A stretch of DNA of 11,940 nt, from the NCBI GenBank assembly GCA_050251575.1, contig JBFWMP010000085.1:1-11940 (forward strand), read 5' to 3'. The position numbers and the translations under genes are program-made. The stretch comes from X23 sp050251575 (GTDB lineage: Bacteria > Bacillota > Clostridia > SK-Y3). Positions 1-6,346 of the stretch are shown here, piece by piece (within the stretch, counting starts at the first letter, position 1; every line of letters starts with the position of its first letter). The notes below the pieces were generated by a model. It saw only the letters and a list, made by a program, of their open reading frames with translations. It was not told the origin of the DNA and ran no database searches.

Positions 1-2
1 TA

Positions 3-1475
3 GTTAATAAGGCACATATAGACGGATGTGAAGTGATCCTAGGCGGATTTAATACCTGCTTATATGCCAAACAAATAGGTTTAAAAAACGCGATTATCCA
101 GACAGGACGAGAAATCTTTTGGCAATCTATCACGGAAGCAAAACGCGCTGCACACATAAGCCGTAGAGAACAAGAAAAGACCGAGCGGTTTAAAACTGTT
201 CTTGATTTTTCTCTCGAAGGTATCATTTCATACGACTCCATAAAACATATCACAATAGTAAATAAAATGACTGAAAAAATTTTAAAGCCTGCTCAACCCA
301 TTTTACCGGGTCAAACGATTCATAGCAGCCCTATTCCACAGGATTTCAAACAACATCTTATGTCTGACAAAGAATATATTAATGAAATCATCAAGATAGA
401 TGATAGTATGATAACTTTTAATAAAGCCAACATTGTAGTGAAAGAATCTGTAATAGGCAGTGTTGTCACCTTCCAAGAAGTTAAAGGTATTCAGGATCTA
501 GAAAGTAGAATAAGAAAACAAATTTACAGTAGGGGTCATGTAGCAAAATCTCGTTTCTATGATATTGTGGGTGACAGTGATGTATTGCGTGAATCTATCG
601 CAACAGCGAAACGATATAGTATAACTCACTCCAATATTCTACTCGTAGGCGATAGTGGAACCGGAAAAGAAATTTTTTCTCAGAGTATTCATAATTACAG
701 TTTAAGAAAATCCGGACCCTTTGTCGCCGTCAACTGTGCAGCCCTTCCTGAAAACCTTTTGGAAAGTGAGTTGTTCGGTTATGCAGACGGTGCTTTTACT
801 GGAGCTGTAAAAGGAGGCAAACCGGGATTTTTTGAATTGGCACACAATGGCACTATCTTTCTCGACGAGATTGGCGAAATTCCTATAAAGCTGCAAGCGA
901 AATTACTTCGAATTATTCAAGAAAAAGAGGTAATACGACTTGGAGACAGTAAAGTAATCCCCGTTAATATTCGTCTGATTTCTGCTACCAACAAAAATTT
1001 AGAAGACCTTGTAGAAACCGGGATCTTTCGCGAAGACCTCTTTTTCAGGCTAAATGTTCTATGCATGACACTCCCCTCTCTTCATGAACGCCGGGAAGAT
1101 ATTCCTCTATTAGCAGAATATTTCTTCCAGATAAATTATCCTCATATAAAATTAGCTGATTCAGCAAAATCTATTCTTATGGCATATGAATGGCCAGGAA
1201 ACATACGTCAACTTTTTAATATCTGTGAGCGACTTGCCGTATTATCTGATAGTAGTCTTATTACAGAGAAAGATGTACGCCATGTATTTAATCTGCAAGA
1301 AAACAGGCATAAGTCAGACTTCTCAACTATAAGATCAATGAAGTCAAAGGATACCGAAAAAGAAAGAATATTAAAAATATTGTATGCTACTAAATATAAC
1401 CGCAAAGATGCCGCCAGACTGTTATGCATGGACCGCAGTACATTGTGGCGCAAGATGAAAGAATATAAATTGTAG
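3..1475 (+). CDS. Sigma-54-dependent transcriptional activator, PrpR type (5' end outside window)
   Basis: This is an enhancer-binding protein that would activate RNA polymerase carrying sigma-54. The reading frame is open to the left edge. A GTG at 33 is only an internal codon, because the upstream codons (VNKAHIDGCEVILGGF) continue a PrpR_N receptor domain. Numbering from that GTG, residues 1-45 are the end of PrpR_N and about 50-150 form a PAS-like domain. The AAA+ domain spans about 175-405, with Walker A GDSGTGKE (206-213), the sigma-54-contacting GAFTGA loop (253-258), Walker B TIFLDEI (274-280), arginine-finger region FREDLFFRL (332-340) and sensor II WPGNIRQL (387-394). A Fis-type helix-turn-helix ends the protein (about 456-477, RKDAARLLCMDRSTLWRKM). 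All motifs for an active protein are present. Its target is not evident: I saw no -24/-12 element in the next 300 bases, so the target may lie left of the window. It is clearly paralogous to the regulator at the right edge. Confidence 0.93.
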   Translation, partial: VNKAHIDGCEVILGGFNTCLYAKQIGLKNAIIQTGREIFWQSITEAKRAAHISRREQEKTERFKTVLDFSLEGIISYDSIKHITIVNKMTEKILKPAQPILPGQTIHSSPIPQDFKQHLMSDKEYINEIIKIDDSMITFNKANIVVKESVIGSVVTFQEVKGIQDLESRIRKQIYSRGHVAKSRFYDIVGDSDVLRESIATAKRYSITHSNILLVGDSGTGKEIFSQSIHNYSLRKSGPFVAVNCAALPENLLESELFGYADGAFTGAVKGGKPGFFELAHNGTIFLDEIGEIPIKLQAKLLRIIQEKEVIRLGDSKVIPVNIRLISATNKNLEDLVETGIFREDLFFRLNVLCMTLPSLHERREDIPLLAEYFFQINYPHIKLADSAKSILMAYEWPGNIRQLFNICERLAVLSDSSLITEKDVRHVFNLQENRHKSDFSTIRSMKSKDTEKERILKILYATKYNRKDAARLLCMDRSTLWRKMKEYKL

Positions 1476-1595
1476 AATGAAAAAATGCTAAAATGACACT
1501 TTTTTAAAAAAACTTGTAAAAGGAATATAGTTAAGAAGTGGTTTCCTGACCTTACCTTGGATTCCTTAATCAATATTTAAAACACACAATAGCCC

Positions 1596-1624
1596 ATGAA
1601 CTTTATAAACAATATGAACTTTAT
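1596..1624. repeat. Two direct copies of ATGAACTTTAT, 18-bp period
   Basis: ATGAACTTTAT occurs at 1596-1606 and again, unchanged, at 1614-1624. A shorter related copy (AACTTTAT) lies near 1685-1692. The repeats sit in the 299-base spacer between the regulator and the FMN-bind-like lipoprotein gene and could be a binding site for a regulator of that gene. The rest of the spacer is AT-rich and holds no ORF I can support. A TTGACA at 1643-1648 has no well-spaced -10 partner. Confidence 0.4.
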
Positions 1625-1676
1625 GTTTTAAATGTAGATTTTTTGACAAACTCGTATTAGAATATATTTGTAATAT

Positions 1677-1707
1677 ATTTAACAAACTTTATTTATGATT
1701 GTTAAAT
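1677..1707. promoter_or_regulatory. Perfect 9-bp inverted repeat (ATTTAACAA / TTGTTAAAT)
   Basis: The arms are 1677-1685 and 1699-1707, separated by 13 bases. The dyad lies 68 bases upstream of the lipoprotein start and just downstream of the direct repeats, so a role as operator is possible. In AT-rich DNA a 9-bp dyad can arise by chance, and no known regulator site fits. Confidence 0.3.
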
Positions 1708-1774
1708 TTTTATCCTGATGTTTTTAATCCATTAAGGATTTTGACATATACATTTATTTTAGGGGGAGACAAAA

Positions 1775-2326
1775 ATGAAGAAAAAAATTATTGCTTTAGC
1801 TCTTGGTGTTATGTTGCTTGCCGGCTGCGGTTCTACAGCATCTGCACCTGCAACTGAAACCAAGACAGGACTTGGTCACGCTGTTTCTATTGCTAAATCG
1901 GTAGATGCTACTGCGGACAAAGCTGGTCAGGCACAGGTGAACACTGTTATGGCTGCCGCTACTTTTGATGCTGATGGAAAAATCCTTGCAGTAACAATTG
2001 ACAATGCTCAGGTAAAAGTAGACTTTGATGCACAGGGTAAACTTAAAACCGATAAGTCAGTGGCACCAAAAACTAAGGTTGAACTTGGTGATGACTATGG
2101 ATTAATTAAAGGTTCAAAGATCGGAAAAGAATGGTACCAACAGATTGCTGAACTTGAAAAATGGATGATCGGCAAAACTGTTGACGAAGTAAAAGCTATG
2201 AAGGTTAAAAAGGTTGATGATGCTCATCCTAGCGTTCCTGATATAGCTGACCTTAATTCTAAGGTTACAATCTCTGTTGAAGATTATATCTTTGCAGTAG
2301 AAGAAGCTTATAAAAATGCTAAATAA
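1775..2326 (+). CDS. FMN-bind-like lipoprotein, probable ApbE substrate
   Basis: The product has 183 aa. A lipoprotein signal peptide occupies residues 1-17, with lipobox LLAGC and the lipidated cysteine at C18, so the mature protein should be anchored outside the membrane. The body resembles small clostridial lipoproteins related to FMN-bind domains: a TGLGHAVSIAKS segment (31-42), a strand-rich core with DADGKILAVTID (65-76), LGDDYGLIKGSKIGKEW (104-120), and a C-terminal DLNSKVTISVEDY segment (159-171). The canonical flavinylation motif DxxSGAT is absent. However, D159, S162 and T165 in DLNSKVT align with its Asp, Ser and acceptor Thr, with GA replaced by KV. The start is ATG at 1775, preceded by AGGGGGAG six bases upstream. 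An apbE gene lies 112 bases downstream, which supports an FMN-carrying electron-transfer role. The family match is from memory and covalent FMN is inferred. Confidence 0.75.
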   Translation: MKKKIIALALGVMLLAGCGSTASAPATETKTGLGHAVSIAKSVDATADKAGQAQVNTVMAAATFDADGKILAVTIDNAQVKVDFDAQGKLKTDKSVAPKTKVELGDDYGLIKGSKIGKEWYQQIAELEKWMIGKTVDEVKAMKVKKVDDAHPSVPDIADLNSKVTISVEDYIFAVEEAYKNAK

Positions 2327-2346
2327 GTAATTCTTACTTATTATTG

Positions 2347-2380
2347 AAAACCCCTTCATTTTATAAAATGAAGGGGTTTT
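2347..2380. terminator. Palindromic hairpin terminator after the lipoprotein gene
   Basis: A perfect 17+17-base palindrome (arms 2347-2363 and 2364-2380) carries the GC-rich core CCCCTTCAT/ATGAAGGGG. The terminal bases would form the loop. It starts 20 bases after the stop at 2326 and ends in TTTT followed by AATATA. The stem is strong and the U tract short, so some read-through into apbE is possible. Its symmetry could let it work on both strands. Confidence 0.8.
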
Positions 2381-2382
2381 AA

Positions 2383-2404
2383 TATACCATTATAATGGTA
2401 TAAT
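2383..2404 (+). promoter_or_regulatory. Extended -10 promoter of apbE embedded in a 20-bp palindrome
   Basis: Bases 2383-2402 form a perfect palindrome, TATACCATTA/TAATGGTATA. Its right end contains TGG-TATAAT (2396-2404), an extended -10 element (TGnTATAAT). Transcription would start near 2411, just upstream of the apbE ribosome site. No good -35 is visible, as expected for an extended -10 promoter. A dimeric repressor bound to the palindrome would block the promoter, so this is a candidate operator. A second TATAAT (2391-2396) lies at the palindrome centre. Confidence 0.55.
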
Positions 2405-2426
2405 CCTATTGTACTATTTAAATATT

Positions 2427-2433
2427 GAGGTGA
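2427..2433 (+). promoter_or_regulatory. Ribosome binding site that sets the apbE TTG start
   Basis: GAGGTGA lies five bases before TTG at 2439. An upstream TTG in the same frame (2409) has no ribosome site and would put ten residues in front of an otherwise standard lipoprotein signal peptide. Confidence 0.75.
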
Positions 2434-2438
2434 TTTTT

Positions 2439-3527
2439 TTGAAACACTCTATAGCTTTGCTGGCAGTAGTTCTACTGCTTATTTCCGGTTGCTCTGCTAA
2501 AACTGAGCCCTTGACCGGTAAATATGATAAATATACCTATGAGTTTTTTGGTACTTTTAATACTATGATTCAATTTATGGGCTATGCAGAGAATGAAAAA
2601 CAGTTTGAAGAATTGGCACTGAAAGGCCAATCACGGTTTGAAGAACTTCATAAACTTTATGATATATATAACAGTTATGAAGGCATCAATAATATTAAAA
2701 CCATCAATGATAATGCAGGCATTGAGCCCTTAGAAGTAAAACAAGAAATCATCGATATGCTCATGCTTGCCAAAGCGTGGCATGATAAAACCGATGGCAA
2801 AGTGAACATTGCACTGGGTCCGGTTCTTTCTATCTGGCATTCATATCGGGAAGAAGGAAAAAGCAATCCGCTTGATGCAAAGATTCCCGAGATTGAACTG
2901 CTAAAAAAAGCAGCTTTAAAGACTGACATCACAAAATTAGAAATAGATAATTCCAACAAAACTGTATTTCTACGCGAAGCCGGTATGAGCCTTGATGTTG
3001 GTGCCGTAGCTAAGGGCTTTGCTACTGAAATAGTCGCAAGAGAACTATCAGAAGCAGGTTTTTCATCATTTGTTATAAGTGCAGGTGGAAATGTAAGAGT
3101 AGTTGGCCAACCGCAAGATGGTATTCGCAGCAAATGGGGTATTGGCATCCAAGACCCTGATAAGAATACACTAATACCTGACACTACCCCTCTTGATATC
3201 GTGTTTATGACCGATGCTTCCTTGGTTGCCAGCGGCGACTATGAACGTTATTATGAGGTAAACGGCCAAAGATTTCATCACATTATTGATCCAACTACAT
3301 TAAAACCTGCAAACTACTATCGTGCCGTGACCATTCTGACAGAGAATTCAGCAATAGCAGATATTCTATCTACTGCTGCATTTTTACTGCCTTACGATAA
3401 GAGTAAAGTATTCATTGAAAGTATCCCCGGGGTGAATGCTTATTGGGTTTTCCCTAATGGCAGCACTACAGCTACAGATAATATGAAAGATTCCTTAATG
3501 AATATGGGCGGTGCATCAAGCAAATGA
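2439..3527 (+). CDS. apbE: FAD:protein FMN transferase, lipoprotein form
   Basis: ApbE transfers FMN from FAD to a threonine or serine of target proteins outside the membrane and needs Mg2+. The product has 362 aa from the TTG start. A signal peptide with lipobox ISGC places the lipidated Cys at residue 18. Family motifs appear in order: FFGTFNTMI (36-44), NDNAG (90-94), NIALGPVLSIWH (123-134), LDVGAVAKGFATE (185-197), ISAGGNVRVVGQ (213-224), TDASLVASGDYERYY (258-272), FHHIIDPTT (279-287) and ENSAIADILSTAAF (302-315). The last contains the Asp and Thr that bind metal in this family. Length is normal and no key motif is missing. The gene has its own promoter-like palindrome and follows a candidate substrate lipoprotein. 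Assignment is firm; the partner is inferred. Confidence 0.95.
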   Translation: MKHSIALLAVVLLLISGCSAKTEPLTGKYDKYTYEFFGTFNTMIQFMGYAENEKQFEELALKGQSRFEELHKLYDIYNSYEGINNIKTINDNAGIEPLEVKQEIIDMLMLAKAWHDKTDGKVNIALGPVLSIWHSYREEGKSNPLDAKIPEIELLKKAALKTDITKLEIDNSNKTVFLREAGMSLDVGAVAKGFATEIVARELSEAGFSSFVISAGGNVRVVGQPQDGIRSKWGIGIQDPDKNTLIPDTTPLDIVFMTDASLVASGDYERYYEVNGQRFHHIIDPTTLKPANYYRAVTILTENSAIADILSTAAFLLPYDKSKVFIESIPGVNAYWVFPNGSTTATDNMKDSLMNMGGASSK

Positions 3528-3571
3528 CTATACAGTGCTTATAATGGGTATAAGCACTGTATAGCCATTTG
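3521..3571. terminator. 23-bp inverted repeat, probable bidirectional terminator between convergent genes
   Basis: CAAATG at 3521 pairs with CATTTG at 3566. After one A/C mismatch, a perfect 16-bp stem (3528-3543 with 3549-3564) closes a five-base loop, ATGGG. The repeat includes the last codons and the stop of apbE and lies between apbE (+) and the racemase-like gene (-), where a two-way terminator is expected. Neither side has a clear U tract, so classic intrinsic termination is not certain. Confidence 0.6.
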
Positions 3572-3637
3572 CTTTCCAAACTGTCTTTTCTATCCTGAAG
3601 ATTCTATTTTAAAATTCATCATCCCACAAACTATATT

Positions 3638-4303
3638 CTACCTGATTTCACACTTTTTTAAAACCTCTTTTAATTGCTCAATACAAAGATTAGGACTAGA
3701 AAGTACTGTACAACCAGTTATCTTTTGAATTGCCTTTTCTAAATGAGCCATTGATGCCTGTGCTAAAATGATGACATCCTGCTGCTTGATTTGCAGTGCT
3801 TCTCTCTTTAATAATTCATCATGATGCTCCTGGTCACCGGCTTTAATAGCAGTAAAGGCTTCAGGGCAAACCACTGTAGATATTTCTATTTTCTTATTTA
3901 ATTGCTGAGCTTCACTCAACAACTTGACTTTAGTTGGTTCAACAGTACTATATGCAGTTGCCAAAATGGTAACCCTCGTTCCTAACTTTGCTGCCTTGTT
4001 AATCATTCTCTCATCTACAGTAATTAAAGGTACCTTAATAAATGGTCTTATCTTCTCTACACTTGGCGATAATGTCGAGCAAGTAACTACGATTGCATCC
4101 GGCTCTGTCACCTCTGCACACTTTACAATTGAAAATAATCGATTCAAATTCTCAACTGTAAATTCTCCTCTTTCTGCAACATCACTAGCCAAATATTCAT
4201 CGACAGTATTCACGATCTTCACATCCGCTACTACTTCTTCTATTCTGGCACCAAAAGTAGAATATACACTTGCTACTGTATGAATCAATGCCACTCTATA
4301 CAT
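3638..4303 (-). CDS. Asp/Glu/hydantoin racemase superfamily protein
   Basis: The product has 221 aa and is cytoplasmic, with no signal peptide. The fold is suggested by the opening MYRVALIHTVASV, by IVVTCSTLSP (71-80) with C75 in the place of the first catalytic cysteine, and by the following strand VPLITVDERM (91-100), common in two-domain racemases. The second catalytic cysteine motif (LGCT-like) is replaced by ILAQASM (179-185), so the protein is not an ordinary two-cysteine racemase. Single-cysteine relatives include decarboxylases and isomerases, so the reaction cannot be named. The start ATG follows a GAGGGAGA ribosome site and lies 10 bases after the stop of the preceding isomerase-like gene, indicating translational linkage. 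It is the last gene of the operon. Confidence 0.8.
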   Translation of the reverse strand: MYRVALIHTVASVYSTFGARIEEVVADVKIVNTVDEYLASDVAERGEFTVENLNRLFSIVKCAEVTEPDAIVVTCSTLSPSVEKIRPFIKVPLITVDERMINKAAKLGTRVTILATAYSTVEPTKVKLLSEAQQLNKKIEISTVVCPEAFTAIKAGDQEHHDELLKREALQIKQQDVIILAQASMAHLEKAIQKITGCTVLSSPNLCIEQLKEVLKKCEIR

Positions 4304-4313
4304 TTTTCTCCCT

Positions 4314-5165
4314 CTATCCTTGAAAATATTCTGTCTGCTTATTATATATTCTTTCGAAAATTGGTCTCAGATGCTCTATAGCACCTTGTGCTGCTGCATC
4401 CTGATCAGGTATTTGGAATATTTCCGTACAGAAAGCACCATCATATCCTACGGTCTTAAAAGCTTTAATAACTTTTTCAAAGTCTAACCCACAGTGACCG
4501 GGATATCTTCGATTATTATCCGCTAAATGAACATGAATATTATATTCTGCATACTTCTCTATCACTTCAAATATATTCTTCTCTTCGATATTAAGATGAA
4601 AAACATCCATCATGATTTTAAAATATTCATTATCTACATCTTTAACAACTTTTACGGCTTCTTCTATAGTATTTATAAAATTTGTCTGCATCAGCGTTAC
4701 GCTTTCCAATGCAATCTTTACATCTTTCTTCCCTGCATAGTCGCTGATATCCTTAAATGCATCGATGGCATACTCATATGAAACTTCTTTAGATAGTTCA
4801 TTGCAATATTGTCCTCTTACCCTGCCAATATTAACAAATGCTCCTAGAGCTGCCGCAAAATCGATAATTTCTTTTATTCTTTTCCTTGCTTCTTTACGCA
4901 CACTTTCGTCCTTATCCATAAAAGAGAGATTTAATTGCCCGAATATCTCACCAGTACATACCAATACAACATCTAAGCAATGACGTTCTGCTTCCCTTTT
5001 GACTTCATCCCAATCCAACTGTAATGGATTTAATGTCATCAATTCTACACCTTCATATCCTAATTCGCTTAATCTTCCAAAGCTGCATTCAAGTTTCCCC
5101 TGAAACGCAGTTACTGCCGGAGATATAGCAACATCCGGTGTTGCCACCTGATAGCAAAGCTTCAT
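4314..5165 (-). CDS. Sugar isomerase/epimerase-like TIM-barrel protein (AP endonuclease 2 / xylose isomerase-like fold)
   Basis: The product has 283 aa and is soluble. Candidate metal ligands of the family appear in the expected order: E154 in ALESVT, D187 and H190 in MMDVFH, H213 in HVHLAD and E248 in CTEIF. The strand-loop pattern (GYEGVELM, LDVVLVCTGE, ALGAFVNIGR) fits a TIM barrel. Relatives convert hydroxypyruvate, 2-oxo-tetronates, ketoses or inosose derivatives, so the substrate is probably a sugar or sugar-acid intermediate of this operon. The start ATG has AAGGAGGT eight bases upstream. The gene follows tctC by 96 bases that contain a hairpin, and precedes the racemase-like gene by 10 bases. 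The fold is confident, the reaction is not. Confidence 0.85.
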   Translation of the reverse strand: MKLCYQVATPDVAISPAVTAFQGKLECSFGRLSELGYEGVELMTLNPLQLDWDEVKREAERHCLDVVLVCTGEIFGQLNLSFMDKDESVRKEARKRIKEIIDFAAALGAFVNIGRVRGQYCNELSKEVSYEYAIDAFKDISDYAGKKDVKIALESVTLMQTNFINTIEEAVKVVKDVDNEYFKIMMDVFHLNIEEKNIFEVIEKYAEYNIHVHLADNNRRYPGHCGLDFEKVIKAFKTVGYDGAFCTEIFQIPDQDAAAQGAIEHLRPIFERIYNKQTEYFQG

Positions 5166-5206
5166 ATTTTCATACCTCCTTATACCATTAATTAAAATTT
5201 ATTATA

Positions 5207-5244
5207 GACAATGCTTATCTTCCAAAACGAAGACAAGCATTGTC
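5207..5244 (-). other. Intercistronic hairpin after tctC
   Basis: A 16-bp stem (5207-5222 with 5229-5244; one pair is a G/U wobble in RNA) closes a six-base loop. It lies 17 bases after the tctC stop. In the transcribed (-) direction it is followed by TATAATAAATTTT, not a U tract. It may slow 3' decay of the binding-protein message or act as a partial terminator, which would give more TctC than the downstream enzymes. The stem is seen; the role is inferred. Confidence 0.65.
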
Positions 5245-5261
5245 GTTCATCAGATATATTA

Positions 5262-6296
5262 TTATTTTTTCAAGGAACTTTCCTGATAATCTTTCATGTA
5301 CTTAGCAGCTTCATCATAAGGCATAAATTTAGGTGTCAACAGATTCTTTTCAATATAACCTTTTTTCCAAGCTTCGCTTTCAGATACCTTTTTAAAAGCT
5401 TCACTCCAGAATTTTATAGCCTCATCAGGTGTGGAACCCGGTGCTACGACACCACGCCATACCGGTGACTCAACATCTTTATAATTGCCAATTTCACTCA
5501 ACATCGGTACGTCAGCAAGCGTTCCACCAAAATGTTCCGAAGCTAGTGCAATCACCGGAGACATATCCTTAGACTCAAGATATTGCATGGATGCTGCAGG
5601 CTTACTGATAGCAAAGTCTACATGTCCGCCCAAAAGTGCAGTAAGAGCCTCAGAGGTAGCATCATACATAATATATGCCATCTGCTTATCAGTTAGTCCT
5701 AAAGATGCCAGCATCTTATTGTAGGTCAGAATATCATCACCTTTAGATCCTCCGATAACTACTTGTGTACCTGATTTAGCAGCCTCTATTGCTTCCTTAA
5801 AATCAGCATATTTTGTCTTGGTACCTTTAAGCATCAATTGTCTGTCTACCGCCATAATAGCGATAGGTTTAAAGTTTTCAATCCTATTGGGAGTATTCTG
5901 TACCATAGGCATCAAATCACCACTGTTAAAGGTAAGTAACATATGACCATTATCTTTGGTTTGGCTTACACGCAGTCTCCCTACTTCGCCTCCGCCATCT
6001 GTTTGGTTATTTACCAGGAATGATTGGTCAATAATTTTTTCCGTTGCCATAATATCCGAAATCATTCTAGTATAAATATCACTGCCTCCACCGGGGCTAG
6101 AGGTTACTACCCATTCAATGTTCTTAGAAGGCTTCCAGCTTTTGTCCTCTGTCTTTGCTTCCGGGGCTGTACTGCTCCCCGTATCCTGTTTGCCACTATC
6201 CTTATTTGTGCTGCCGGTACCACTATCGGCACAACCGGTAAATATGATGGACAAACTCATGACAAGAATAAGAAGTACTGCTAGCTTTTTTTTCAT
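5262..6296 (-). CDS. tctC: Tripartite tricarboxylate transporter substrate-binding lipoprotein (TctC/Bug family)
   Basis: The product has 344 aa. A lipoprotein signal peptide (KKK then a hydrophobic stretch) ends in IFTGC with the lipidated Cys at 22. It is followed by a Ser/Thr/Gly/Lys-rich linker to about residue 55, usual for Gram-positive lipid-anchored receptors. The Bug/TctC signature SSPGGGSDIYTRMISD lies at about 67-82, and VNNQTDGGGEVGRLRV follows at about 100-115. These loops hold the carboxylate of the ligand in known relatives. The receptor would hand its ligand to TctAB in the membrane. The start ATG has AAGGAGG seven bases upstream. Receptors of this family bind many carboxylates, so the ligand cannot be read from sequence. 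Confidence 0.93.
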   Translation of the reverse strand: MKKKLAVLLILVMSLSIIFTGCADSGTGSTNKDSGKQDTGSSTAPEAKTEDKSWKPSKNIEWVVTSSPGGGSDIYTRMISDIMATEKIIDQSFLVNNQTDGGGEVGRLRVSQTKDNGHMLLTFNSGDLMPMVQNTPNRIENFKPIAIMAVDRQLMLKGTKTKYADFKEAIEAAKSGTQVVIGGSKGDDILTYNKMLASLGLTDKQMAYIMYDATSEALTALLGGHVDFAISKPAASMQYLESKDMSPVIALASEHFGGTLADVPMLSEIGNYKDVESPVWRGVVAPGSTPDEAIKFWSEAFKKVSESEAWKKGYIEKNLLTPKFMPYDEAAKYMKDYQESSLKK

Positions 6297-6314
6297 CTTT
6301 CTTCCTCCTTAAAA

Positions 6315-6346
6315 TTTTAATTTGTTTTAATCTATTTTAATTTTAA
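6315..6346. repeat. Short 10-bp-period TTTTAA repeat between tctA and tctC
   Basis: TTTTAA recurs at 6315, 6325 and 6335 (exact 10-bp steps), with one more copy at 6341. It fills the 46-base gap from the tctA stop to the tctC ribosome site. In the mRNA this is an unstructured A-rich leader just before a strong AAGGAGG, which may favour tctC translation. It could also be simple AT-rich sequence. Confidence 0.4.

Noticed and set aside
1643..1676. Sigma-70-type promoter using TTGACA and TAATAT
   Set aside because: The spacing is 22 bases, too long, and no better -10 lies at 16-18 bases.
1677..1707. Rex-type redox operator
   Set aside because: The half-sites TTAACAA and TTGTTAA are in the wrong relative order and spacing for a Rex site (TTGTTAA-N4-TTAACAA).
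1775..3527. A complete extracellular electron transfer locus
   Set aside because: Only a candidate flavoprotein and ApbE are present. No membrane quinone or NADH-side components are in the window.
3521..3571. Mobile element end or MITE
   Set aside because: There is no transposase, no target duplication and no second copy in the window. The position between convergent genes favours a terminator.
3924..4283. Antisense ORF of 119 aa inside the racemase-like gene
   Set aside because: It is a shadow of the real gene, with no ribosome site or recognisable protein features.
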